A DNA stretch of 64,000 bases from Dechloromonas sp. UBA6271 (GTDB taxonomy: Bacteria; Pseudomonadota; Gammaproteobacteria; Burkholderiales; Rhodocyclaceae): NCBI GenBank assembly GCA_002440665.1, contig DJUX01000045.1:25762-89761 (forward strand). The letters run 5' to 3'. The position numbers and the translations under genes are program-made. This document shows, piece after piece, positions 28,018 through 36,251 of the stretch; within the stretch, counting starts at the first letter, position 1; every line of letters begins with the position of its first letter. Under the pieces are notes generated by a model. That model saw nothing but the letters and a program-made list of their open reading frames with translations. It had not been told where the DNA came from and did no database searches.

Positions 28018-28544
28018 GGCAAGGTGCCCGGCAGAGTCGGGGCGATATAAGGACGGTACATTTCGTGTACGCGAATCAGATCGGCCGGGCAGTCGTCATG
28101 CCAGCGCCACTCGCCGTTGCTCGGCGCTTCGCCAGCCTGCAGGCTGGCGGCGGGTGGAGTGCGCAAGGTGCACAGATATAGCAGCGAAATGAAATGCCCG
28201 CGCACGTCGCGGTGCGGCGCCATGATTTCGTGCATGGTCAGCGGCTGAGGTGAGAAATCGACCGTGCAGCCGAGTTCGGCCTCCGCCACCTTAGCGATTC
28301 GGGTGGCGATGTTTTCCTTGAAGCGGATGATGCCGCCGGGAATGTGCCAGCCGGGACCGTAAAATTCGTCGGCTCGCCAGGTCAGCAGGGTGCGCCCGGC
28401 GTCGTCGCGCACCAGCAGGTCGACGTTGATCATCGGGGTCAACTGGCTGACCAGGCGAAAAACCGGGGTCGGCAAGCCTTGGCGCTGGTCCCCGGTGAGG
28501 TCGAGCAGCTGTGCTGCGAGTTGTTCGGTGAGTTCGGTGCTCAT
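28014..28544 (-). CDS. Nudix hydrolase, GDP-mannose mannosyl hydrolase-like
   Basis: 176 residues. The segment GWHIPGGIIRFKENIATRIAK followed by AEAELGC corresponds to the Nudix box. It is degenerate in the REUXEE part in the same way as GDP-mannose mannosyl hydrolases (AELG where others have EELG), which hydrolyse nucleotide sugars and use a changed set of catalytic residues. It overlaps its neighbours by 4 bases on both sides. Within a CDP-sugar operon a role in removing or editing nucleotide sugars is plausible; the substrate is inference. Confidence 0.82.
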   Translation of the reverse strand: MSTELTEQLAAQLLDLTGDQRQGLPTPVFRLVSQLTPMINVDLLVRDDAGRTLLTWRADEFYGPGWHIPGGIIRFKENIATRIAKVAEAELGCTVDFSPQPLTMHEIMAPHRDVRGHFISLLYLCTLRTPPAASLQAGEAPSNGEWRWHDDCPADLIRVHEMYRPYIAPTLPGTLP

Positions 28545-29677
28545 GCGTCTTCCAGCCCGTCGGCGCGCAGGATGGCGACCGGGATGGTCAGCTGGTGCTG
28601 CGTCCGGATCAGCCTGGCCACTTCGTCGGAGTAACCCGCAGCAATGACGATGATCGCCTGTACCGGGTCTTCCTTGAGGCGTGCGGGCGGGACGATGGGA
28701 ATGTGTGTGGCTGGCGTGAACTTGCCCTGCTTGAACGGGGCCGAATCGACGACGTAGCGGATGTCGCTGCCGAGACCGCCAAGCGCCAGCGCCGCCAGTG
28801 CCTGGTGGCCAGCCCCCCAGACCGCGGTGCTGCGCGGCGGGAAACGGTCGACGAAGGCACGGATGGTGCGGCCGATCTTGTCCTGCTGAATCTTCAGCGA
28901 CGACAGATCGGTGGGCTGGCGCTTGCGGACGACTGCCGAGAGGATGTAGTCGTACCAGACACTCTTTGCTTCCAGCACCTCGAAGCCGGCACGCTGCAGG
29001 GCGAAAGTGAAGGTCTCGCGGATGAAGTAGCTCAGATGATCGCTGATGAATTCTGAGTACAGACCTTCCTTGAGGATCATGTCGAAATTCGGTACCTCGA
29101 TCAGGCCGATGCCGCCCGGCAGCAAGTTGTGGCGTATGGCGCGCAGGGTGTCGATTGGCTTTGGCCAGTGCTCCATGAAATTCAGGCTCATGAAGCCGGC
29201 GAACGGGGCTCCAGGCAATTGCTGGTTCGGCCGGCCGAGAAACCCGCGCACGACGTCGAGTCCCTGGCGACGGCAGTGACTGACCGCAGTCCTCGCGAAT
29301 TCAAGACCGGTCGCCCGGACGCCGGCGGCGCCCAGCAGGCTCAGGTATTCGCCCTTGCCGCAGCCAATTTCGAGAATGCGCTGGCCGCCGAGCTGGTAAC
29401 GGTCGACCCATTCCGCGAGCTGTTTTTCACGGAAGACGCGCATCTCCGGCGAGAAGGCCGCAGCGCGAATGACTTCTCGGTAATACGGGACCGGCGCGCA
29501 GGCCAACTGGATCAGGCCGCATTCGCTGCATTCGTGGAGATCGAGGTCGCTGCCGCGATCATTGGCGAGCCCGGCGGCGTCGGGGAAATTTTGCGCCGCG
29601 CCCGGCATGTTGCGATAGGCGAGGACAGGTGCCGCCCCAAGCGGTACGCCACAGACGCGGCAACGGGCGGCAGCCAT
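28541..29677 (-). CDS. Sugar C-methyltransferase-like protein (zinc motif, SAM domain, C-terminal domain)
   Basis: 378 residues from an ATG that overlaps the TPP gene stop (ATGA). Order of domains: zinc-binding CRVCG (residue 6) and CSECGLIQ (about 55); SAM site RILEIGCGKGEYLSLLGAAG (about 100-119); MSLNFMEHWPKP; and a C-terminal Rossmann-like domain with AVWGAGHQALAALALGG. This three-part design is that of NDP-sugar C-methyltransferases such as those making branched deoxysugars. A longer open frame upstream is antisense-like extension and was not used. Confidence 0.85.
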   Translation of the reverse strand: MAAARCRVCGVPLGAAPVLAYRNMPGAAQNFPDAAGLANDRGSDLDLHECSECGLIQLACAPVPYYREVIRAAAFSPEMRVFREKQLAEWVDRYQLGGQRILEIGCGKGEYLSLLGAAGVRATGLEFARTAVSHCRRQGLDVVRGFLGRPNQQLPGAPFAGFMSLNFMEHWPKPIDTLRAIRHNLLPGGIGLIEVPNFDMILKEGLYSEFISDHLSYFIRETFTFALQRAGFEVLEAKSVWYDYILSAVVRKRQPTDLSSLKIQQDKIGRTIRAFVDRFPPRSTAVWGAGHQALAALALGGLGSDIRYVVDSAPFKQGKFTPATHIPIVPPARLKEDPVQAIIVIAAGYSDEVARLIRTQHQLTIPVAILRADGLEDA

Positions 29678-31497
29678 CAGTCGGCGGTCGCCGGGCGGGC
29701 GGCGCGGGACTGCGGCAACAGTGGCACGAGCATCTGAGCTTCCAGCTCGGCCAGCGGCAGGAGCGGACTCATGTCCTCCAGTGGCATCGACAGCATCGAG
29801 CCATCCGGTTGCGGCAGCGCCGCGCATTTCGGGGCGAGGATTTCGTTCGGCGTCAGCTGTACGTCGACGATCATTGCCTGCGGGCTGCCGGCCACTTCGT
29901 TGAGTACCGGCGCCAGATCGGCGGCGTCGGTGATGCGCTTGAAGGGCAGGCCGTAGGTGGCGGCGACCTGCTCGAGGTCGGGTAGTAGCAGTCCTGTTTC
30001 CGGGCCGGTGCCGACATGGCGCCCGGCAAAATAGTTGCGCTGGGTGTTGCGGATTGACGCATAGCCGCCGTTGTTCATGACGATCAGGCAGATCGGCAGG
30101 TTTTGGGCACGTAGCGTGGCTAATTCTTGAAGGTTGAGTTGCAGGCTGCCGTCGCTTTCGATGGCAACCATCGGCTTCTTTCCGTTGGCGAAACAGGCAC
30201 CGATGGCGGCAGGCAGGCCATAGCCCATCGAGCCGAGCCCGGAGGTCAGGAATACGCGCTGGCCGGGCTTGTTTTGGAAGACCGTGTAGAACACTTCGAC
30301 GGCTAGTCCGGAGCTGCCGGTGGCGATCAGCATGTCAGGAGGGAGAGCTGCGGACAGTGCCGAGACGAAATGGTAGTGGTTGATGGGGCCGCTGGCCGGG
30401 AAGGGCTGGCCGTCATTGACCGGGTAACGTGCCTTCCAGTCGGCAATGCGCGCGAGCCAGGCATCGCGTTCGGGCATCGATGGTGCGGGTGCCTTGTTCA
30501 GTGCAGCGAGGAAGTCGGCAGCATCGGCGGTGATGCCGAGCGCAATGTCCATGTCGAGTTTGTCGATTTCGTTACGGTCAACGTCAATGACCACCTTTTG
30601 TGCTGCGCGGGCGAAGCCGCGCGGGTTGTAGGCGGTGATGATGTTATCGAGGCGGCAGCCGATGGAAATCAGCAGGTCGCAATTTTGCACGGCAAAATTG
30701 CCGGGGCGCAGTGCGACGACACCTGGACGACCGGCGCACAGTGGGTGGTTTGCGGGAATGATGTCGAGGGCGTTCCAGGTGGTGGCTACGGGGATCTGAA
30801 GTCGCTCGGCGGCGGCGAGCAGGGCTCGCGCTCCGCCTGCGAGGCGGACTCCGTGGCCGGCCAGGATCAGCGGGCGCTCGGCGTTAGCCAGCAGGGCAAG
30901 TACATTGTCGGCAGCAGTCGTCAGGTCGGAATCTGGGAGCGCTTCCGGAGGGTTGAATTTGGGCAGTTTTTCAGGGTCGACCGCAGCAGCCTGTACATCA
31001 AGCGGTACGTCAAGCCAGACCGGGCCTGCACGACCGTTACACATTTCGTATAGTGCGCGCTCCAAGTGGTAGCGAATCTGTTGCGGGTCGTCGATGGTTA
31101 CGGCGTATTTTGTGATGTGGCGCACCATTGGCACGATGTCGACTTCCTGTACCCCGCTTTGGCGCAGCGGACGTCCGGCGAGCAGGTCTGGGCGTTTTAC
31201 TTGCCCCGAGATGATCAGTAGTGGAATCGATTCGATCCAGGCGCCTGCCACCGGGGTGATCGCGTTGGTGCCACCAGGGCCGGTAGTGACCATGCACACG
31301 CCGAAAGTCTCGCGGACGCGACCATGCGCTTCGGCTGCAATGCCGCAGGCTTGCTCATGGTGACAGGGCACCGGGTTAAGGCGCTTTTCGCAGACCAGGG
31401 CATCGTTAAGGAACATGGCGCCGCCCCCAGGCAGCAGAAAAACTTCGGTGGCGCCGGCCTCGGCCAGGCGCTGCATCAGGTAATCAGCTGCGCGCAT
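29677..31497 (-). CDS. TPP-dependent acetolactate-synthase-like enzyme (YerE-type candidate)
   Basis: 606 residues with the three domains of the acetolactate synthase family. LPGGGAMFLNDAL and PCHHEQACGIAAEAHGR (catalytic Glu48) form the PYR domain. GLGSMGYGLPAAIGACFA and ESDGSLQLNLQE followed by MNNGGYASI form the PP domain that binds TPP and Mg. In O-antigen clusters such enzymes can add a two-carbon unit from pyruvate to a CDP-3,6-dideoxy-4-ketohexose (YerE in yersiniose synthesis). The neighbouring rfbFGH genes make that substrate plausible, but other carboligations are possible. It starts 3 bases after the NeuB-like gene's stop. Confidence 0.85.
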   Translation of the reverse strand: MRAADYLMQRLAEAGATEVFLLPGGGAMFLNDALVCEKRLNPVPCHHEQACGIAAEAHGRVRETFGVCMVTTGPGGTNAITPVAGAWIESIPLLIISGQVKRPDLLAGRPLRQSGVQEVDIVPMVRHITKYAVTIDDPQQIRYHLERALYEMCNGRAGPVWLDVPLDVQAAAVDPEKLPKFNPPEALPDSDLTTAADNVLALLANAERPLILAGHGVRLAGGARALLAAAERLQIPVATTWNALDIIPANHPLCAGRPGVVALRPGNFAVQNCDLLISIGCRLDNIITAYNPRGFARAAQKVVIDVDRNEIDKLDMDIALGITADAADFLAALNKAPAPSMPERDAWLARIADWKARYPVNDGQPFPASGPINHYHFVSALSAALPPDMLIATGSSGLAVEVFYTVFQNKPGQRVFLTSGLGSMGYGLPAAIGACFANGKKPMVAIESDGSLQLNLQELATLRAQNLPICLIVMNNGGYASIRNTQRNYFAGRHVGTGPETGLLLPDLEQVAATYGLPFKRITDAADLAPVLNEVAGSPQAMIVDVQLTPNEILAPKCAALPQPDGSMLSMPLEDMSPLLPLAELEAQMLVPLLPQSRAARPATAD

Positions 31498-31500
31498 CGT

Positions 31501-32988
31501 TTACAACCAGTGAGTGAGCAGGGTCTTGCGCCGGGTATTGGCGGTGATCGTAGCGTCGGTGTAGTACGAATCGTCCTTGTAGTGAGTCGAGGAAATTTCC
31601 TCGAAAACGACGCCGTCGCTACTGTGGAATTTGTGCCGGACGCCTCGCTGTACGGTGATTACATCGCCCCGCACGGCTTCGATAGCGTCTCCATCAAGCC
31701 AGATGGTCATTTTGCCGTGCAGGATGACGAAGGTTTCTTCCTTTTGCTGGTGGTATTGCTCGGGATGCGTCTGGCCGGGCAGCATGGCGATGAGTTTTTT
31801 GCAGTATTCACGATTGACGACCGTCATCATGATCAGGCCGTACTCGGCGAAGCGTTGCATACCGTAGTGGTGGGAGATTTCCAGATCAGCTTTGCCGGGA
31901 ACGACCACATTGCCGTCTTTCAGCAATTGGCGGACAGCGCTTACTGCTGCCAGCACCCAGTCGCGCTCATTGCTGATTTCTACTTCGCCAGCAAGTAGCG
32001 GTGCGCCGGCCTCGAGCGCCTGGCGGGCGACGAAGCGGTTGTATTTTGACCATTGGTTGGCGCTGATCTGTCCTGGCACTGGCGGGAAGGCGAAGCATAC
32101 TGCATCTTCGGCAAGCATTTCTCCTGCTGCCACATTTCGGGTAAGGAAAACGGCGCGGCGCAGGCTTTCCAGGCTGTCGCTTTCGCTCTTTGATGCTGGC
32201 GGCCAGGCTTCGCTTCCGCACATGCTTTGGGCGAGCGCAGCGGCGCCCAGCCAAGCTCGGACTTGCTGAGGGGCGGCCGAATAGGCGTTGAGTTCAATTT
32301 TTTCTGTAGGCAGACCAACGTGTTTTTCGAATACCGTGGCGCCCTTGGCCAGCGCAAGCATCACCGGTTCGGTGCGTTCCGGTGCTTCGTGCGTCGAGAA
32401 ACCGATTCGGACGCCTGGATAGCGGCGCAGCAAGGCATCAATGCGAGCGATGTGCAGGTTGGCGTCGGGCGTCGGATATTCGGCGACGCAGTGCATCAGG
32501 GTCAACGCCTTGTTGCGATGCAGGAAGAAGCTGGCGACGTTGTCTACTTCGTCGGGCGTTGCACCGGCTGTAGAGGCAACGATGGGTTTGTTGCTTTGGG
32601 CAATGCGTTCGAGCAGGGGCCAGTCGGTCAGTGAGCAACTGGCGATCTTGATGATCTCTATGCCTTGGGCTTCAATCAGGTCGACTGATTTTTCGTCGAA
32701 CGGCGTACACACAGTCTTGAAACCACATTCGCGCATGGCGTCAATGAGGGTCTGGAATTGCGCGTGTGATAGCCGGGTTTCCTCGAAACGCTTGACGTAC
32801 TTTACGTCGTCGCGGCCTTTGAAGCTTGAATGAATGAAGGTGTCGAGGTCGCGATACTGAAGCTTGAAGGCGAAGTCAAAATCGAAACCTTGGCAGGCTT
32901 CGCGGATGGCGTGAATGATGGCAACACCGTGGGCAGTGTCGCCCATGTGATTGTTGGCCATTTCGAATATGAAGAGGGGCTTGCTCAT
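31501..32988 (-). CDS. NeuB-family sialic-acid-synthase-like protein fused to a C-terminal cupin
   Basis: 495 residues from the ATG at 32988, 10 bases after the rfbH stop. Residues 1-280 are a NeuB-type TIM barrel (IFEMANNHMGD, TPFDEKSVDLIE, IKIASCSLTDWPLLE, HCVAEYPTPDANL, VFEKHVGL). Residues about 290-360 form an SAF domain (RRAVFLTRNVAAGEML, RFVARQALEAGAPL). Residues about 380-495 are a cupin (GQTHPEQYHQQKEETFVILHGK with metal-binding His/Glu). NeuB enzymes condense PEP with an aldose. The barrel is divergent from ordinary sialic acid synthases, and no CMP-sialic acid synthetase is nearby, so the product is not known. Confidence 0.85.
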   Translation of the reverse strand: MSKPLFIFEMANNHMGDTAHGVAIIHAIREACQGFDFDFAFKLQYRDLDTFIHSSFKGRDDVKYVKRFEETRLSHAQFQTLIDAMRECGFKTVCTPFDEKSVDLIEAQGIEIIKIASCSLTDWPLLERIAQSNKPIVASTAGATPDEVDNVASFFLHRNKALTLMHCVAEYPTPDANLHIARIDALLRRYPGVRIGFSTHEAPERTEPVMLALAKGATVFEKHVGLPTEKIELNAYSAAPQQVRAWLGAAALAQSMCGSEAWPPASKSESDSLESLRRAVFLTRNVAAGEMLAEDAVCFAFPPVPGQISANQWSKYNRFVARQALEAGAPLLAGEVEISNERDWVLAAVSAVRQLLKDGNVVVPGKADLEISHHYGMQRFAEYGLIMMTVVNREYCKKLIAMLPGQTHPEQYHQQKEETFVILHGKMTIWLDGDAIEAVRGDVITVQRGVRHKFHSSDGVVFEEISSTHYKDDSYYTDATITANTRRKTLLTHWL

Positions 32989-32998
32989 AGTCCGGATC

Positions 32999-34315
32999 TC
33001 AGAAACTCGGATTGCAGAAAGTGGCCAGACATTTGGCCACATGGTCTAGTTCGTTGTCGCCTAAGCCGGGCCATACGCCAAGCCAGAACGTGTTGTTCAT
33101 AATCACGTCAGCGTTGCCCAGCGTTCCGGCGATGCGGTAGTTGCGGCCAGCCATGTAGGGTTGGCGGGTCAGGTTGCCGGCGAACAGTAGTCGGGTGCCG
33201 ATTTTGTGCTGGTCCAGGTAACGCAGGAGCGAGACGCGGTCGAATGGGGCGTCTTCGCGCAGCGTTACGGGAAAGCCGAACCAGGATGGGTCGCTTCCGG
33301 AGGTTGCTTCAGGCAGGATCAGGAAATCGGCCAGGTCTGAGAGTCGACCGCTGAGTTCTTTGAAGTTGCGCTTGCGCGCAACGACGAAGTCTTCGATTCG
33401 GTCAAGCTGGGCGAGCCCGATTGCCGCTTGCATGTCGGTGATCTTGAGGTTGTAGCCGAGATGCGAGTAAGTGTATTTGTGGTCGTAGCCGCCGGGCAGG
33501 TTGCCGAGTTGCCAGTCAAATCGCTTGCCGCAGGTGTTGTCGCAACCGGGGGCACACCAGCAGTCACGGCCCCAGTCGCGGAAGGATTCAACAATGCGCT
33601 TGAGCAGCGGGTCGTTGGTAAAGACAGCGCCGCCTTCGCCCATCGTGATGTGATGGGCCGGGTAGAAGGAGAGGGTGCCGAGGTGGCCGAAGGTGCCGAC
33701 CTTTTTTCCAAGATAGGTTGAGCCAAGTGCGTCGCAGCAGTCTTCGATCAGCCACAGGCCGTGCCGGTCGGCGATGGTGCGGATTTCCTGGACGGCAAAG
33801 GGGTTGCCCAGGGTGTGGGCGATCATGATGGCGCGGGTTTTCGCCGAGATTGCGGCTTCGATGGTTTCGGGCAGCGGGTTGTAGGTTGGGATGTGCGAGT
33901 CGACGAAAACGGGTACGAGTCCGTTTTGCAATATCGGGTTGACCGTGGTCGGGAAGCCTGCGGCGGCGGTGATGACTTCATCGCCGGGCTTGAGCGCGCG
34001 TTCGCCGAGCAGGGGTGAGGTGAGCGCGCTGAGGGCCAGCAGGTTGGCGCTGGAGCCGGAGTTGCATGTGAGTACGTGGGCGATACCCAGGTAGCTGGCG
34101 AGTTTTTTCTCGAATGCGTCGTTGAAGCGCCCGGTCGTTAGCCACGCGTCCAGCGAGGCATCGACGAGATTGACGAGTTCTTCCGGGCCGAGCACCTTTC
34201 CGGAAGGCGGCACGGGGGTTTGGCCGGGAACGAAGGAGGTCGGCGCCAGTTTTTTTGCGGCATAGACGCGTACTTGCGCGAGCAGTGCGGCGCGCTCAGT
34301 GTCCGTGTTGGGCAT
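32999..34315 (-). CDS. rfbH: CDP-4-keto-6-deoxyglucose 3-dehydrase (E1/RfbH type)
   Basis: 438 residues, normal length for RfbH. It belongs to the DegT/DnrJ aminotransferase fold, but the PLP Lys is replaced by His in SFYPAHHITMGEGG, the hallmark of the E1 dehydrase. A cysteine cluster CWCAPGCDNTCGK near residue 255 provides the [2Fe-2S] ligands. It removes the C3 hydroxyl in 3,6-dideoxyhexose synthesis together with an E3 reductase, which is not found in this window. It overlaps rfbG by 20 bases. Confidence 0.94.
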   Translation of the reverse strand: MPNTDTERAALLAQVRVYAAKKLAPTSFVPGQTPVPPSGKVLGPEELVNLVDASLDAWLTTGRFNDAFEKKLASYLGIAHVLTCNSGSSANLLALSALTSPLLGERALKPGDEVITAAAGFPTTVNPILQNGLVPVFVDSHIPTYNPLPETIEAAISAKTRAIMIAHTLGNPFAVQEIRTIADRHGLWLIEDCCDALGSTYLGKKVGTFGHLGTLSFYPAHHITMGEGGAVFTNDPLLKRIVESFRDWGRDCWCAPGCDNTCGKRFDWQLGNLPGGYDHKYTYSHLGYNLKITDMQAAIGLAQLDRIEDFVVARKRNFKELSGRLSDLADFLILPEATSGSDPSWFGFPVTLREDAPFDRVSLLRYLDQHKIGTRLLFAGNLTRQPYMAGRNYRIAGTLGNADVIMNNTFWLGVWPGLGDNELDHVAKCLATFCNPSF

Positions 34316-35372
34316 GGGTGTTGAATTGCTCTATTTGTTGAAGTGTGAAGGCGCGCATATCTGCTGCGGTCAACCAGGTTTTATGCCATGAAATGGTGGC
34401 GGAAAGCGCAGTGTCCAGCGTCCAGCGCGGTTGCCACCCCAACTGCTGTTTGGCACGCGAGGAATCCAGAAGGAGCATGCCGGCTTCGTGCGGGAAGTCA
34501 CTGTTTTCCGCTTGCCATCGGGCGTCGTTCCCCCAGAGTGCAGCCAGATGGTTGGCGATGTCTCCGGCGGTTCGGCTGTCTGATTCGCCGGGACCAAAGT
34601 TCCAGGCGCCTGCCAGGGTCGAGGTGGCGGTAATGCGTTCGGCGAGAATGAGGTAGCCGGCCACGGGTTCGAGTACATGCTGCCAGGGACGAACAGCGTT
34701 CGGGCGACGAAGCTGCGCAGGCTGGCTGGCAGAGAAGGCGGCCAGCAGGTCGGGAATCAGTCGGCTGGCGGACCAGTCGCCACCGCCGAAGACGTTGCCC
34801 GCGCGTGCGCTGGCAACAGCGACGCCAGCTTGGGCGAGGAAAGAGTCGCGGTAGGCAGCGGTGACCAGTTCGGCACAGGCTTTGCTGCTGCTGTAGGGAT
34901 CATGGCCGCCAAGTGGCTCGTTCTCGCGGTAGGGCCAGGGCCATTCCTTGTTGTCGTAGCATTTGTCGCTGGTGACGACGACGACCGCTTTTACGCTTGA
35001 CGTATTCCGGACGGCTTCCAGGAGATTGGCCGTACCTTGGACGTTGGTGGCGTAGGTGCCGAGCGGGTCGCGGTAGCCTTCGCCGACGAGCGCCTGGGCA
35101 GCCAGGTGGAGGACGATTTGCGCCTGGCTCTCTGCAAGTGCCTGCGTCAGATGACTCGGGTCGCGTATGTCGCCGATGATCGAGTTCATGCCGGGGGCGA
35201 CGTTGGCGACTTCAAAGAGATTGGGCTCGGTGCTGGGGGCGAGGGCATAGCCGGTAACGTCAGCGCCCATTTGCTGTAGCCAGAGTGAGAGCCAGCTTCC
35301 CTTGAAACCGGTGTGGCCGGTAAGAAAAACCCGCTTTCCTCGCCAGAATGAAGGATTTACCAGGTTTTCCAC
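34296..35372 (-). CDS. rfbG: CDP-glucose 4,6-dehydratase
   Basis: 358 residues. The NAD site is VFLTGHTGFKGSWLSLWLQQ, and VVVTSDKCYDN and the catalytic DPYSSSKACAE (Tyr and Lys present) are typical for CDP-glucose 4,6-dehydratases, as are RAGNVFGGGDW and RPWQHVLEP. It converts CDP-glucose to CDP-4-keto-6-deoxyglucose. It overlaps rfbF by 16 bases and rfbH by 20, so the three are one translationally coupled unit. Confidence 0.95.
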   Translation of the reverse strand: MENLVNPSFWRGKRVFLTGHTGFKGSWLSLWLQQMGADVTGYALAPSTEPNLFEVANVAPGMNSIIGDIRDPSHLTQALAESQAQIVLHLAAQALVGEGYRDPLGTYATNVQGTANLLEAVRNTSSVKAVVVVTSDKCYDNKEWPWPYRENEPLGGHDPYSSSKACAELVTAAYRDSFLAQAGVAVASARAGNVFGGGDWSASRLIPDLLAAFSASQPAQLRRPNAVRPWQHVLEPVAGYLILAERITATSTLAGAWNFGPGESDSRTAGDIANHLAALWGNDARWQAENSDFPHEAGMLLLDSSRAKQQLGWQPRWTLDTALSATISWHKTWLTAADMRAFTLQQIEQFNTHAQHGH

Positions 35373-36127
35373 GGGGCTTTACCTGCTTGCCAGAGTTCTT
35401 CCAGAAGATTTTTGTCGCGCAAGGTATCCATTGGCTGCCAGAAACCCTGGTGCCGCCAGACAGAAAGTTGTCGCTGGCTGGCCAGTGTTTCGAGAGGAGT
35501 CGATTCCCACGGCGTGTGATCCCCGTCAATGAGATCGATTGCCTTGGGCGAGAGAACGAAAAACCCCGCGTTAATCATGCCGTCGCTGCCGTGCGGCTTT
35601 TCGTTGAAGCGGGTGACCATCGCGTTTTCGATTTCCAATGTGCCGAATCGCCCGGGGGGTGTGGCTGCGGTGACGGTACCCAAGGTGCCTTGTTGGCGAT
35701 GAAAGGCGATGGAGGCCGAAATGTCGATATCGCCAACGCCATCGCCGTAAGTGAAGCAGAAGTCTGTTTCTCCTGCGAGATAGTCGCGAACCCGCTTCAG
35801 GCGCCCGCCGGTTTGTGTGTTTTCACCCGTGTCAACGAGCGTGATGCGCCACGGTTCTGCGTGCCGCTGATGTACCTCCATCTGATTGTTGCTGAGGTCG
35901 AACGTGACGTCCGATGTGTGAAGGAAGTAGTTGGCAAAATATTCTTTTATGACGTAACCACGGTATCCAAGGCAAATAATGAAGTCGTTGATTCCGTGAG
36001 AGGAATAGATTTTCAATATATGCCAGATGATCGGCTTGCCACCGACTTCGATCATGGGTTTGGGCTTGAGATGGGATTCTTCGCTAATTCGCGTGCCCAG
36101 GCCACCGGCGAGAATTACAGCTTTCAA
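35357..36127 (-). CDS. rfbF: Glucose-1-phosphate cytidylyltransferase
   Basis: 256 residues, the standard length. MKAVILAGGLGTRISEESHLKPKPMIEVGGKPI is visible as the nucleotidyltransferase signature (given here by its first and last parts, AILAGGLGTR-like and KPKPMIEVGGKPIIWH). FCFTYGDGVGDID holds the metal-binding Asp residues. It makes CDP-glucose from CTP and glucose-1-phosphate, the entry step of the CDP-3,6-dideoxyhexose pathway. It is the first gene of the minus-strand operon; 124 bases separate it from the next gene upstream on the same strand. Confidence 0.95.
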   Translation of the reverse strand: MKAVILAGGLGTRISEESHLKPKPMIEVGGKPIIWHILKIYSSHGINDFIICLGYRGYVIKEYFANYFLHTSDVTFDLSNNQMEVHQRHAEPWRITLVDTGENTQTGGRLKRVRDYLAGETDFCFTYGDGVGDIDISASIAFHRQQGTLGTVTAATPPGRFGTLEIENAMVTRFNEKPHGSDGMINAGFFVLSPKAIDLIDGDHTPWESTPLETLASQRQLSVWRHQGFWQPMDTLRDKNLLEELWQAGKAPWKTW

Positions 36128-36251
36128 TTGATTTCAGAAGAGGTTTTGTTATGGGGCGATTGTAACGGTTTCATTATCTTGCAAGTTTTGCTTGATACGG
36201 ATTTATTGATTCATGAGCCTGTTGCGGTCGACTCCGAAAAAGGGCCGCATT

